From Mangrovibacterium diazotrophicum (GTDB taxonomy: Bacteria; Bacteroidota; Bacteroidia; Bacteroidales; Prolixibacteraceae): a stretch of 64,000 nt of DNA. The stretch lies in NCBI RefSeq assembly GCF_003610535.1, contig NZ_RAPN01000001.1:1909320-1973319 (forward strand), written 5' to 3'. Below, piece after piece: positions 33,600 through 44,264 of this stretch. Within the stretch, counting starts at the first letter, position 1, and each line of letters begins with the position of its first letter. A program made the translations under genes and the position numbers. The notes beneath the pieces are model-generated. The model ran no database searches and was not told where the DNA came from. It was given only the letters and a program-made list of their open reading frames with translations.

Positions 33600-34379
33600 T
33601 TATTCGAAATGGAAACTGAGGGTAAAGATATGCGAGCTGATGCTTTTGATGGACTGCGAGTAGTATTGACGTTGCTCAATGGGCGTGTCGCCAATGAGGT
33701 TATTCAAGCCAAGACTCACTTTCAATTCGGTTGAAAAACGGAAGAAACGCAGGTAACTGTCCAGCCCCACCCCGGCCTCGAGGTAAAGCCCGCCTTTTTT
33801 CAACTGCACCAAATCTTCCTCACCCGACTTCGAAATATCGAGTCGGTAAGCAAAACCACCGATGATGTAGGGGCGCTGGTTGTTCAATCGGCTCGACTTA
33901 TATTTGACCATCAGCGGAAAATCAAGGTAAGTCGATTTGACGGATACAACTTCCAAATCAGTTGTTCCGGCATAGATATCGTAAACCGGCAGGTATTCGC
34001 CATTCTTGGTGAATGTCAGGCGGCGCTCGCCAAATGAAAGACCGGGAAGGAAGCGTAAATCGAAATATTCACCCAAACGCAGGTTGATTACCACCGCTAC
34101 CGTCAATCCGGGAACCGTTGTAGCAATGTCGGTCCGAACGGTATCCACCATGGTCACCTGTCCGCCTTCAGGGTTGGTAAAATCTTTCTCAACAAATTCA
34201 GGGTTAGCTCCAATCGGCGACCAGCTCTCCAACCGGTAATCCTGCACATTCATACCCAAACTAAACCCGAAGTGAATTTTCTTATTGTCGAAATTTGTCA
34301 GGTTCAGCACATGAGGCTTCTGCGCGTAGCTTGCCAGGCCAATCAGAATAAACAGGTAAAGTGTTATTTGTTTTTTCAA
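33600..34379 (-). CDS. porT: PorT-family protein of the Type IX secretion system
   Basis: An outer-membrane barrel-like protein of about 259 residues, with the porin-family fold (GFSLGMNVQDYRLES, FLPGLSFGERRLTF, TYLDFPLMVKYKSSRL) and a FTLSFHFE end. PorT/SprT is a T9SS component in gliding and gingipain-secreting Bacteroidota and is commonly next to ubiE, as here (75 bases). The open frame reaches TTG 34451, but the signal peptide KKQITLYLFILIGLASYAQ begins at a TTG at 34379, which I choose; GTG 34388 is the other possibility. No ATG is available. No other T9SS gene lies in the window. Confidence 0.8.
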   Translation of the reverse strand: MKKQITLYLFILIGLASYAQKPHVLNLTNFDNKKIHFGFSLGMNVQDYRLESWSPIGANPEFVEKDFTNPEGGQVTMVDTVRTDIATTVPGLTVAVVINLRLGEYFDLRFLPGLSFGERRLTFTKNGEYLPVYDIYAGTTDLEVVSVKSTYLDFPLMVKYKSSRLNNQRPYIIGGFAYRLDISKSGEEDLVQLKKGGLYLEAGVGLDSYLRFFRFSTELKVSLGLNNLIGDTPIEQRQYYSQSIKSISSHIFTLSFHFE

Positions 34380-34454
34380 AGGATACACGTTTGCATTCTT
34401 ATTCAAAACACGAATTTTACAAAAATATTGTCCGGTGTACCTTGAAAACAAAAT

Positions 34455-35177
34455 TTATTTCCGGCCCAGGTAAATGGTCGCAATCCCCATGGTCAGGCGC
34501 CACTGGCGGCTTTCGGAAAAGCCGACTTTAGCCAGAACTTTCAGAAATTCCTGATCGTCAGGAAATGCCATGACCGACTCGGGCAAATAGCTGTAAGCCG
34601 AAGCATCCTTGGAGATCATACCTCCAAGGCGAGGCAGAATATGAAAGAAGTAAAATTTGTACAGTTGCTTAAACGGAAAATATTTGGGCTTCGAAAATTC
34701 GAGTACAATCGCCACGCCCCCCGGACGCAAAACCCGGTAAAATTCCTGCAGGCCTTTCTCCAGGTTCTCGAAGTTACGCACACCAAAAGCAACGGTAATC
34801 GCATCGAAGGACTGATCCTCGAAAGGCATGTCTTCAGAATCGCCTTTTTTGAAGCTGATCAGGTGATCCAGTTTCAGGCGTTTCACCTTCTCGATTCCCA
34901 CCTTAATCATTTGTTCCGACAAGTCGAAACCAACGATTTCCTTCGGCTGGATGCGTGAAGTTTCAATGGCAAAATCACCGGTTCCGGTCGCCACATCGAG
35001 CACTCTCGATGGATCATACCCTTTTAAAATCCGAACCGCTTTTTTCCGCCACAACTTGTCTATACCCAAACTTAAAAAATGATTCAGGAAGTCATATTTG
35101 GGAGCAATATTATCGAACATCTGCTCGACCTGCTGCTTTTTATTTTTCTCGGAACCCTGATAAGGAGAAACTGTCAT
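34455..35177 (-). CDS. ubiE: Demethylmenaquinone / ubiquinone methyltransferase UbiE (MenG)
   Basis: A 240-residue SAM-dependent methyltransferase. It has the UbiE N-terminal VEQMFDNIAPKYDFLNHFLS, motif I VLDVATGTGDFAIET (about residues 60-74) and the GVRNFENLEKGLQEFYRVLRPGG stretch in two parts around residues 132-154. It carries out the C-methylation of demethylmenaquinone, the last step of menaquinone synthesis, which fits a Bacteroidota respiratory chain. Its start abuts the PurM-like gene (stop at 35178), and porT follows. Confidence 0.95.
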   Translation of the reverse strand: MTVSPYQGSEKNKKQQVEQMFDNIAPKYDFLNHFLSLGIDKLWRKKAVRILKGYDPSRVLDVATGTGDFAIETSRIQPKEIVGFDLSEQMIKVGIEKVKRLKLDHLISFKKGDSEDMPFEDQSFDAITVAFGVRNFENLEKGLQEFYRVLRPGGVAIVLEFSKPKYFPFKQLYKFYFFHILPRLGGMISKDASAYSYLPESVMAFPDDQEFLKVLAKVGFSESRQWRLTMGIATIYLGRK

Positions 35178-36215
35178 CTAAGCTAGAGGATTCATTTTGT
35201 CAATAAAGCCGAATGATTCGTCATCGATTCGGATTTCACCTTTGGTTACGTGCCCCAAGGTGAAGAACGGCAATTTAGTCGTGCTCATGTAGTCAACAAA
35301 GTCATCGGCTTTGTCCTGCGGCACCCCAACGATCAATCGTCCCATCGATTCGCCAAACAGGAAGGCATCGCGTCTGATTTCAGCATCTGTTGTAATGTCG
35401 AAACCAAGCTTTGCCGGCATGCCAGCGCGTAACAATGAGAAGAACAAACCACCTTTTCCAACGGGGCTGGCCGAGCTGATCAAGCTTTTTTGAATCAGGC
35501 CGCACATCACTTCGTGCAGTTTGGCTTCGGTATCGATGTCGAAAACAGGCAAATCTGAATCAACCATCTCGTGGTAAAATTCCAGGTATTCTGATGAGTT
35601 GATATCGTCGTAGGATTGTCCGATCATAAAGATATTATTGCCTTTCGATTTAAACTGGTGAGTCAACACCTTGTCTTTGTCGTCCACACTTCCCATCATG
35701 CTGATGATGATTGTTGGCATCGCCGGGCCATGAGTCGTGTAATGGTCGAAGCGTATTTTGCGATCAGAGACTTTAATCCCAAACTTAGTCGCTGCGTTTT
35801 CCAGCCCTTTTTTCGCACCGGATGCAATGAACTGGCCGTTCGGGTCAGCAATATTAATATGGTAAAGGAATGCACTTACAGCTTGCGGCTTTGCACCAAA
35901 GCAAATCATCCGGCGGGCTGCACGGCTGATCAGAATCTCAGTGGCTGCTTTCGGGTTTGCTTCCAGGTGGTGATGAAAAGCATGCGTTGTCATCGACATC
36001 ACCTGTCCGCTGTCGGTCGTAAAAATACCGGCATCGTCGGTGTCTTCATCCGCTAAACTTTCAAGCTCAACACCTTCTTCACTAAAATCGTTGAAATAAT
36101 TAACCGGTGCCAAATTCGGATTCACCATTAGGTTAAAAACAATTTCATGAATATCTTTGGGCTCTTCAATCTGATCGATTGAGAATACCTCTTTATTTTC
36201 AGTAATTTCAGCCAT
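35178..36215 (-). CDS. AIR synthase (PurM/PurL)-like protein
   Basis: A 345-residue protein from ATG 36215 (MAEITENKEVFS); the 15 residues upstream to 36260 look non-coding. It has the fold of the PurM/PurL C-terminal superfamily: SAFLYHINIADPNGQF near residue 110, DHYTTHGPAMPTIIISMMGS near 150 and SSASPVGKGGLFFSLLRAGM near 255, which resembles the PurL segment for substrate phosphates. It is far shorter than a full FGAM synthase and lacks a glutaminase domain. Related short proteins are known in Bacteroidota, but I do not know their reaction. Confidence 0.78.
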   Translation of the reverse strand: MAEITENKEVFSIDQIEEPKDIHEIVFNLMVNPNLAPVNYFNDFSEEGVELESLADEDTDDAGIFTTDSGQVMSMTTHAFHHHLEANPKAATEILISRAARRMICFGAKPQAVSAFLYHINIADPNGQFIASGAKKGLENAATKFGIKVSDRKIRFDHYTTHGPAMPTIIISMMGSVDDKDKVLTHQFKSKGNNIFMIGQSYDDINSSEYLEFYHEMVDSDLPVFDIDTEAKLHEVMCGLIQKSLISSASPVGKGGLFFSLLRAGMPAKLGFDITTDAEIRRDAFLFGESMGRLIVGVPQDKADDFVDYMSTTKLPFFTLGHVTKGEIRIDDESFGFIDKMNPLA

Positions 36216-36326
36216 AATAGGTTTATTTAAAGCTTGAATAATGAAAACAAAAATAGTCAAGTAGTTGATTTTTCCATAAGAATTGGGAATTTTAATTTGC
36301 TTTTGACTGTTTCAATTTGACACAAT

Positions 36327-37085
36327 ATGACAAAGAAAATCGCCTTAATAACCGGAGCAACAGCAGGAATTGGACTTGAAACAGCCCGTATTCTGGCAAA
36401 AAACAACTACAACCTGATCCTTACCGGGCGTCGTCTGGAGCGTTTGGAAGAAATCAAACAAGAACTCACGCTGGAAGGCGCTGCTGTGATCTTGCTTCAT
36501 TTCGACATTCGCCAAAAGGCAGAGGTCGACAGCGCTTTGGATTCGATTCCTGGGAACTGGCGCAAAATTGACGTGCTGGTCAATAATGCAGGTTTAGCTG
36601 CCGGTTTAGCCCCAATCAACAGTGCCGACGTTGCCGACTGGGAACAGATGATCGACACCAATGTAAAGGGGCTCCTTTACGTTTCACGCACCGTTTCGAA
36701 CTGGATGATTGCACAAAAGAGCGGCCACATTATCAGCATCAGCTCCATAGCCGGCAAAGAAGCCTACCCCAACGGAACCGTTTATTGCGGAACAAAACAC
36801 GCTGTGTCGGCCATTAGCAAAGCAATGCGCATTGAACTGGCTCCGCACAACGTGAAAGTGAGCACGGTTTGCCCGGGAGCAGTCGAAACCGAGTTCTCGC
36901 TGGTACGTTTTAAAGGCGATGAAGAACGAGCTGCCAAAGTTTACGAAGGCTTCACGCCCCTGTTCGCGCAGGATATTGCTGAAACCATCTACTTTATTGT
37001 TTCACGTCCGGCACATGTCAATATCGACGATATCCTGGTGATGCCAACCGCCCAGTCGTCGGCTAGGGATTTTGTAAGAGAATAA
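36327..37085 (+). CDS. Short-chain dehydrogenase/reductase, YdfG-like
   Basis: A 252-residue classical SDR. It has the NAD(P) motif TGATAGIG (residues 9-16), NNAG (about 87-90) and the catalytic set: Ser in ISISSIAGKEAYP, Tyr-Lys in YCGTKH (about 151-156). The C-terminal MRIELAPHNVKVSTVCPGAVETEF is typical of the YdfG/3-hydroxy-acid dehydrogenase group, which uses NADP for serine, threonine or malonic semialdehyde. It is divergent from the PurM-like gene. The substrate is inferred from likeness only. Confidence 0.9.
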   Translation: MTKKIALITGATAGIGLETARILAKNNYNLILTGRRLERLEEIKQELTLEGAAVILLHFDIRQKAEVDSALDSIPGNWRKIDVLVNNAGLAAGLAPINSADVADWEQMIDTNVKGLLYVSRTVSNWMIAQKSGHIISISSIAGKEAYPNGTVYCGTKHAVSAISKAMRIELAPHNVKVSTVCPGAVETEFSLVRFKGDEERAAKVYEGFTPLFAQDIAETIYFIVSRPAHVNIDDILVMPTAQSSARDFVRE

Positions 37086-37223
37086 TTAACTGAGTATTGA
37101 GTAACGAGTCATGATTTGCGAGTAAAGAAGAAAGCGTGTCATTCTGGATTCATTTCAGGATCTGCCGGATCCTATTACTTCGTGTCTCATGTCTAATTTC
37201 TAAAAGTCTAATATCTAAATAAG
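37086..37223. repeat. Degenerate GAGTA / GTCTAAT word repeat
   Basis: The gap holds loose repeats GAGTATTGAGTAACGAGTCA and GCGAGTA near its start, then GTCTCATGTCTAATTTC and GTCTAATATCTAAATAAG (GTCTAAT at 37191-37197 and 37206-37212). The repeat reaches the next start codon and leaves little room for an ordinary promoter. Confidence 0.5.
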
Positions 37224-38303
37224 ATGACGATATCTGCATCATACCTGAAGGAATTTACCAAACAGGTTTTTGTAAAAATGGGTTGCCCCGAAGCTCAGGC
37301 TGAGGTGGCTGCCAACTGCTTAAATCAAGCCGACTTGCGCGGAGTCGACTCACACGGGGTTGCACGCCTGAGCGGCTATATTCGTTTGTGGGAACAAAAG
37401 CGTTTGAATGCTACCCCAAACATGAAAATCGTACATGAAACACCATCAACCGCTGTGTTGGACGGTGATTTGGGTTTGGGTTTAGTTACCGCCCCCGAAG
37501 CCATGCGCATTGCCATGGAAAAAGCAAAAACAGCCGGTAGTGGCTGGGTAGCCGTGAAAAACTCGAACCACTTTGGTATTGCCGGCTTTCACGCCATGAT
37601 GGCTTTGGAAGAAGACATGATCGGCTTCGCACTAACCAATGCGAGCCCATTGGTGTCGCCAACATTTTCGCGAAGCCGCTACCTGGGAACAAACCCCATC
37701 GCCGTAGCCATTCCTGCTGCCACCGAACCACCATTGGTGATTGACATGGCAACAACAACAGTTGCCAATGGCAAACTGGAAGTATTGCAACGTAAAGGCG
37801 AAGAAATGCCCATTGGCTGGGCCCAGGACAAAGACGGGAATCCAACAACAGATCCGACGATTTTAAAACAAGGCGGCTCCATGTTGCCTCTTGGCGGCGA
37901 CCGCCAGCACGGAGGTCATAAGGGTTATTGTTTGGGTGCTTGGGTTGATATCTTCTCGGCGGTGTTATCGGGTGCCAACTACGGCCCTTGGGTACCGCCA
38001 TTTGTTGCCTTCCTCGATCCTCCGGCAAACCCGGTTGGCGACGGAATTGGCCACTTTGTTGGTGCATGGCGCGTTGACGCCTTCCGCCCGGCCGACGAAT
38101 TCAAAGCACACATGGACAACTGGATTAAAACCTTCCGGAGCGCTGAAGTTTCCGATGGACAAGAGCGTGTTCTTGTGCCCGGTGATCCTGAACGCGAGAT
38201 GACTGAAGAACGTTTGAAAAACGGTGTTCCGGTGCAACAGGCTGTGATTGACGACCTCAAATCACTCGCTGAAAAGTTCGGACTGAATTTCGAGCCGAAA
38301 TAA
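37224..38303 (+). CDS. Ldh-family (malate / L-sulfolactate / ureidoglycolate) NAD(P) dehydrogenase
   Basis: A 359-residue enzyme of the Ldh_2 fold, which is unrelated to Rossmann lactate dehydrogenases. It shows ADLRGVDSHGVARLSGYIR (about residues 37-55, with the catalytic His), AVKNSNHFGIAGFH (about 110-123) and PLGGDRQHGGHKGYCLG (about 218-234). Family members reduce 2-oxoacids such as oxaloacetate or oxidise ureidoglycolate; substrate cannot be assigned. It is followed by a strong terminator at 38325-38352. Confidence 0.92.
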   Translation: MTISASYLKEFTKQVFVKMGCPEAQAEVAANCLNQADLRGVDSHGVARLSGYIRLWEQKRLNATPNMKIVHETPSTAVLDGDLGLGLVTAPEAMRIAMEKAKTAGSGWVAVKNSNHFGIAGFHAMMALEEDMIGFALTNASPLVSPTFSRSRYLGTNPIAVAIPAATEPPLVIDMATTTVANGKLEVLQRKGEEMPIGWAQDKDGNPTTDPTILKQGGSMLPLGGDRQHGGHKGYCLGAWVDIFSAVLSGANYGPWVPPFVAFLDPPANPVGDGIGHFVGAWRVDAFRPADEFKAHMDNWIKTFRSAEVSDGQERVLVPGDPEREMTEERLKNGVPVQQAVIDDLKSLAEKFGLNFEPK

Positions 38304-38324
38304 AAGAGCCAACAATAAAACACA

Positions 38325-38352
38325 AAAGGCTGAGATTGAATTCTCAGCCTTT
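38325..38352. terminator. Bidirectional terminator
   Basis: AAAGGCTGAGA at 38325-38335 pairs perfectly with TCTCAGCCTTT at 38342-38352 (11 bp, 6-base loop), with short T-rich tails on either strand. It separates the Ldh gene (plus) from a convergent gene (minus, stop at 38410). Confidence 0.85.
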
Positions 38353-38409
38353 CTCATATCCCTAATTAATTTGCTCCCGAATTTTCCCTACCATTCGGAA
38401 AGTGTACTT

Positions 38410-39081
38410 TTACCTCCGTTTGGTTTGTTTACAATCGACATAATCCTTGACGATTTGAGTCAATTCATCATCATTGAATCCCACCCGAGCTAATTTTAAA
38501 CACACCTCATCACAATCCTGAAAGGCATAGTTTAGTATTCGAAGGTATTCATTTTTAACACCATGAAAAGTTTTGACATTCGTAAAAGACTGATTGGCCG
38601 AAACAAAAAACTCTTGTTCTTTCTTTTTAACTGCGACTGAATTTGTCAGTAAAAAACTCGCTGTATCAGTCTGAAGCATATAGGCATAAACGTAGCGCTT
38701 GATTCCGTCAAGTTCCTGCGGCGGCAACGACAATTTATACAATGACAGTTCTCCGTCAAACAATAATTTCCAGAAGCCGTCATACTCTTTACTAAAACCG
38801 CCAATAACTTTTTCATTTGTGAATGACCTATAGCTCAAATCCTTCGATCCAAGATAAAACCCTTCAAGATCAGCCGCGGTGTAACGACTTTCGATCGATG
38901 GATCTTGATTGCTGTAAAATCGAATGCCTTTGCACATGTCAATCTCGCTTCTCTTTTTCAAAACACCGTAAATGGTGTCTCCGTCGATTGTTATAACATA
39001 GGACTCCGAATCCTTTTTAGTCTGACAAAATCCACTCAGCGTAAGCAGCAATAAAGCTGCAATCAAACAACTTTTAATCAT
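38410..39081 (-). CDS. Secreted protein of unknown function
   Basis: A 223-residue protein from ATG 39081, where a signal peptide starts (MIKSCLIAALLLLTLSGFCQ); the 32 residues upstream to 39177 are probably not translated. The mature part starts with KDSESYVITIDGDTIYGVLKK, a motif seen in small beta-rich Bacteroidota proteins that begin with an IDGDTIYG strand. Three cysteines lie near the C-terminus and none forms a recognised motif. I do not recognise the family. It is a single gene facing away from katG. Confidence 0.75.
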   Translation of the reverse strand: MIKSCLIAALLLLTLSGFCQTKKDSESYVITIDGDTIYGVLKKRSEIDMCKGIRFYSNQDPSIESRYTAADLEGFYLGSKDLSYRSFTNEKVIGGFSKEYDGFWKLLFDGELSLYKLSLPPQELDGIKRYVYAYMLQTDTASFLLTNSVAVKKKEQEFFVSANQSFTNVKTFHGVKNEYLRILNYAFQDCDEVCLKLARVGFNDDELTQIVKDYVDCKQTKRR

Positions 39082-39310
39082 ACTTCTATTAAATGTTTTA
39101 TTGTTTTCTCCCTCCATGACGAACAGTATAATCGCAAAATTAAAAACTGAACTTAACGAAAGAAGGAATTTGATCAATTTAATCAGATTGACACCCTAAT
39201 TCATAAGATTTCGGAATAGACTTAAGTTATACTCAATCAAAAATTTCAATAGGCACAAGCGGAAATATTGTCGTAACTTAGATGGAAACCTGTAAAATAA
39301 AAATTAATAA

Positions 39311-41563
<2,253 letters not shown>

Positions 41564-41605
41564 TCAGATTATCATCAAAGGCTTTTAGGAATACGACCAA
41601 TAAGG

Positions 41606-41634
41606 AAGGTAGCTTGGCAACGGGCTGCCTTTCT
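41606..41634 (+). terminator. Terminator of katG
   Basis: AAGGTAGCT at 41606-41614 pairs with GGCTGCCTT at 41623-41631 with two G-U pairs; TTCTTC follows. Confidence 0.65.
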
Positions 41635-41691
41635 TCATGTATGGACAAGATCCAAATCCCAAAAAAAGAATTACGAGCTAAAAAAAGGACA

Positions 41692-41719
41692 AGAAAAAAG
41701 CCGGTAGAATTACCGGCTT
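41692..41719 (-). terminator. Terminator of the antiporter gene
   Basis: AAGCCGGTA at 41698-41706 pairs perfectly with TACCGGCTT at 41711-41719 around a 4-base loop. The A run at 41693-41699 gives a T tail on the minus strand, fitting the leftward antiporter gene although 296 bases beyond its stop. Confidence 0.75.
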
Positions 41720-42014
41720 GGAATGCTTGTGCGCTTAAGAGTGGAATGAAAGAGAAAAATAAAACTGGTTTAACTATACGTGGTATATTCTAAAAGCATA
41801 ACAAAGTTAAGCCACAGGCACCATTCAAATCAAGAGCATTTTGCCACCATTGTATGAATAGCCCTTTTTGCTGTTCAAACAGACTGCTTCACCAGTTTAA
41901 ACGATATTTTCAGCGATTAAGCCAAATAGAAATTTGATCCAAAACAGTAAAAATGCCAGACAATACCGGCATTTCACCATTTCCGGAAGTCTTCAATACA
42001 AACCGGTATGTTAC

Positions 42015-43226
42015 TCATTCAATCTCACCAGCCTTTTTCAAAGAATAGCGGGAGGCGATCGGGCCAATAATTTCGTGAATCAACGCTGCACCAATTACAA
42101 TTCCCATAATCATCGAGGCTGTATCCTTGAATCCGTCTTGTTTGGTCAGTAAAAGCGCCAAACCAATAACAATACCTCCTTGTGGTAAAAGCCCGCCACC
42201 GGTATACTTCTTTACGTTTGGACTAAGGTTGAAAAAGAGACCTCCGGTATAAATTCCGCCAAATTTACCAATTGCCCGGGCAACAATGTAAATGACAATC
42301 AGCAGAAAACTGCCTGTGATTGACGATAGTTGCAAATGCAAGCCCGACAAGGTAAAGAAGACTACGAAAATCAGCTCGTCAGTGTATCGTTCAATCAACT
42401 TAAATATTTTATCTGCAATCGGATTGAGATTAGCGACCACAGCCCCCAGAGCCATCGTGGAAAGCAGAGACTCGAACCCTAAATACTCGGAGATACCGTA
42501 ACTCAGCGATACCAAACCAAAGGTCAGCACAATCAGTGTCCCCTCGGGTTGTTTGGTGAATATCTTAACAACGAAGTTGAATAGCAATCCGATGAGGGTC
42601 CCGATAAGCAGCGCACCTCCAATTCCTTTTCCAAGCTCCTGCATAACGTCGCCAAACTCAAGACTATTCTTCCCCAAAAAGAAAGTTGCAAAAGAAGTGA
42701 CCAGCGTGTAAATGACGATTCCAACCAAGTCGTCGAATGCGGCGATCTCCAACATGGTTGAACTGACTTCACCTTTGGCCTGGTACTCGTGAATAACTGC
42801 CAGCGTAGCCGAAGGATCGGTTGGTGCAGCCAATGATGCCAACACAAGGCTTACCGCCAAGGCAATGTATACCGATTCGAAACGCGGGATTATAAATTGA
42901 AGCGCCAGAAATATGAAGATGAATGTACTGGCAAACGCGAAAAGCGACTCCAGCAAAGTAAGTGAGAACACGGTTTTACCCGTCGCTTTCAACTTCTGAG
43001 CAGACAATGAACCGCCAATCGAAAAAGTTATAAACGACAGGGAAATCGAAAGCAACGGATCAGTGTGATCCACAAAATCGCTCGACATGATCCCCGACAG
43101 ATCCGGATTAAGAAGAATTCCGGCCAAAATATAACCTGATATTTTGGGCAGCTTCACCTTTCCTGCGAGTTCACCCAAAATATAACCCGTAAAGATGAGT
43201 ACTCCTACGCTCAACACAACATTCAT
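42015..43226 (-). CDS. Cation:proton antiporter (CPA2/KefB-like membrane domain)
   Basis: A 403-residue membrane protein with about 12 hydrophobic segments. The SGYILAGILLNPDLSG start, the FSIGGSLS stretch and SLAAPTDPSATLAVI (about residues 130-144) and the EIAAFDDLVGIVIYTL segment (about 160-175, with the DD-type ion site) are typical of the CPA family. There is no C-terminal TrkA-N domain, so it is a plain exchanger rather than a glutathione-gated Kef channel. The ion (Na or K) is uncertain. It is divergent from the CHAD gene. Confidence 0.9.
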   Translation of the reverse strand: MNVVLSVGVLIFTGYILGELAGKVKLPKISGYILAGILLNPDLSGIMSSDFVDHTDPLLSISLSFITFSIGGSLSAQKLKATGKTVFSLTLLESLFAFASTFIFIFLALQFIIPRFESVYIALAVSLVLASLAAPTDPSATLAVIHEYQAKGEVSSTMLEIAAFDDLVGIVIYTLVTSFATFFLGKNSLEFGDVMQELGKGIGGALLIGTLIGLLFNFVVKIFTKQPEGTLIVLTFGLVSLSYGISEYLGFESLLSTMALGAVVANLNPIADKIFKLIERYTDELIFVVFFTLSGLHLQLSSITGSFLLIVIYIVARAIGKFGGIYTGGLFFNLSPNVKKYTGGGLLPQGGIVIGLALLLTKQDGFKDTASMIMGIVIGAALIHEIIGPIASRYSLKKAGEIE

Positions 43227-43310
43227 GACAATGGTAATTTATTGGATTTGGCTTTCTGCATTCGAAAGCGGTTAGTCAGTTTGTTGGACAGCTAAAGTTA
43301 CCAAGGAACA

Positions 43311-44264
43311 ATGGAAATCGAAAGCACGGAAAGCTTTTATTTCCCTTCCGACTTTGAGAGAACTACTCAAAAACATTTGTACAAATCCGAAGTATTAGAA
43401 ATTGAATACCGGAATTCAACCTTGCAAAACAATAGGAGTACAATGGCAAACAGTTTGGCTGAAACATACAGGCGACATGCAGAAGACTTTTGGGAAAACC
43501 TGCAAAAATGCGTTTCGTTAGTGAATGACAAGGATATTCACCAACTGCGTTTGTCTGTAAAGCATATGCGGGCCATTTTTAAGCTGGCAGGATTTTTCAA
43601 AGAATGGCCGTATCATTTTACATTGGAATTTGGTGAAGTGCACGAGATTTTCGAGATCGCCGGACGACTTCGGGAGATTCAGATGAATCGGAAAATACTC
43701 GGAAAACTGAAAGAAATGGATCTTTCTAACTACAAAATGGCCCTGATTGACCAGGAGACGCAATGTAAAAGGGAACTATTGGAATTATTGGAGAACTTTT
43801 CGACTGATCGGTACGGACAAGTAACAGAATACTTCACTGCGCTTATCGAGACCATTGAGGAAGACAAATTGTTATCGGATACCGAGCATTTCATTCAGCA
43901 GCAGGAACAACAAATAGCAGAGCTTAGAGCTATTTCAACGGGTTTCGAAAATTATCACCGGATTCGGAAACACTTGAAACAAATTGGGATTGTGCTACGC
44001 TACGCGTCTGACAAAGCAGAATCTCCGCGCAATCAAATCTATCGATCCGAATTTGATAAATTAGAAACAATGCTTGGCTCATGGCACGATACGGAAGTCT
44101 TTAAAAACTCAATTCAGCAGTTTGCCGAATCCACAACCGACAAACCAAACAAGGAGATAGCGAAGGAATTAATTTTGCTGCTAACGGAAGCAAACAAGCT
44201 GTGCGCAACTGAAATTGGCGGGCTACTGGATAAACTGATCCGCCATCGCGAAAATCAGCGTTGA
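43311..44264 (+). CDS. CHAD-domain protein
   Basis: A 317-residue, strongly helical and charged protein. The CHAD domain begins near residue 55 and has two conserved histidine/basic signatures, DIHQLRLSVKHMRAIFKL (about 75-92) and NYHRIRKHLKQIGIVLRY (about 216-233). CHAD domains bind inorganic polyphosphate. No polyphosphate kinase, exopolyphosphatase or CYTH domain is adjacent. The first 40 residues are unlike CHAD and the ATG at 43443 is a possible alternative start. The stop overlaps the stop region of the convergent glycosyltransferase by 10 bases. Confidence 0.88.
   Translation: MEIESTESFYFPSDFERTTQKHLYKSEVLEIEYRNSTLQNNRSTMANSLAETYRRHAEDFWENLQKCVSLVNDKDIHQLRLSVKHMRAIFKLAGFFKEWPYHFTLEFGEVHEIFEIAGRLREIQMNRKILGKLKEMDLSNYKMALIDQETQCKRELLELLENFSTDRYGQVTEYFTALIETIEEDKLLSDTEHFIQQQEQQIAELRAISTGFENYHRIRKHLKQIGIVLRYASDKAESPRNQIYRSEFDKLETMLGSWHDTEVFKNSIQQFAESTTDKPNKEIAKELILLLTEANKLCATEIGGLLDKLIRHRENQR

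Larger units (their letters stand above)
41564..42014. other. Intergenic region between katG and the antiporter
   Basis: This 451-base gap between convergent genes holds two terminators (41606-41634 and 41692-41719). The remaining 290 bases, 41720-42014, contain no credible ORF, RNA gene or repeat that I can see. Confidence 0.5.
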
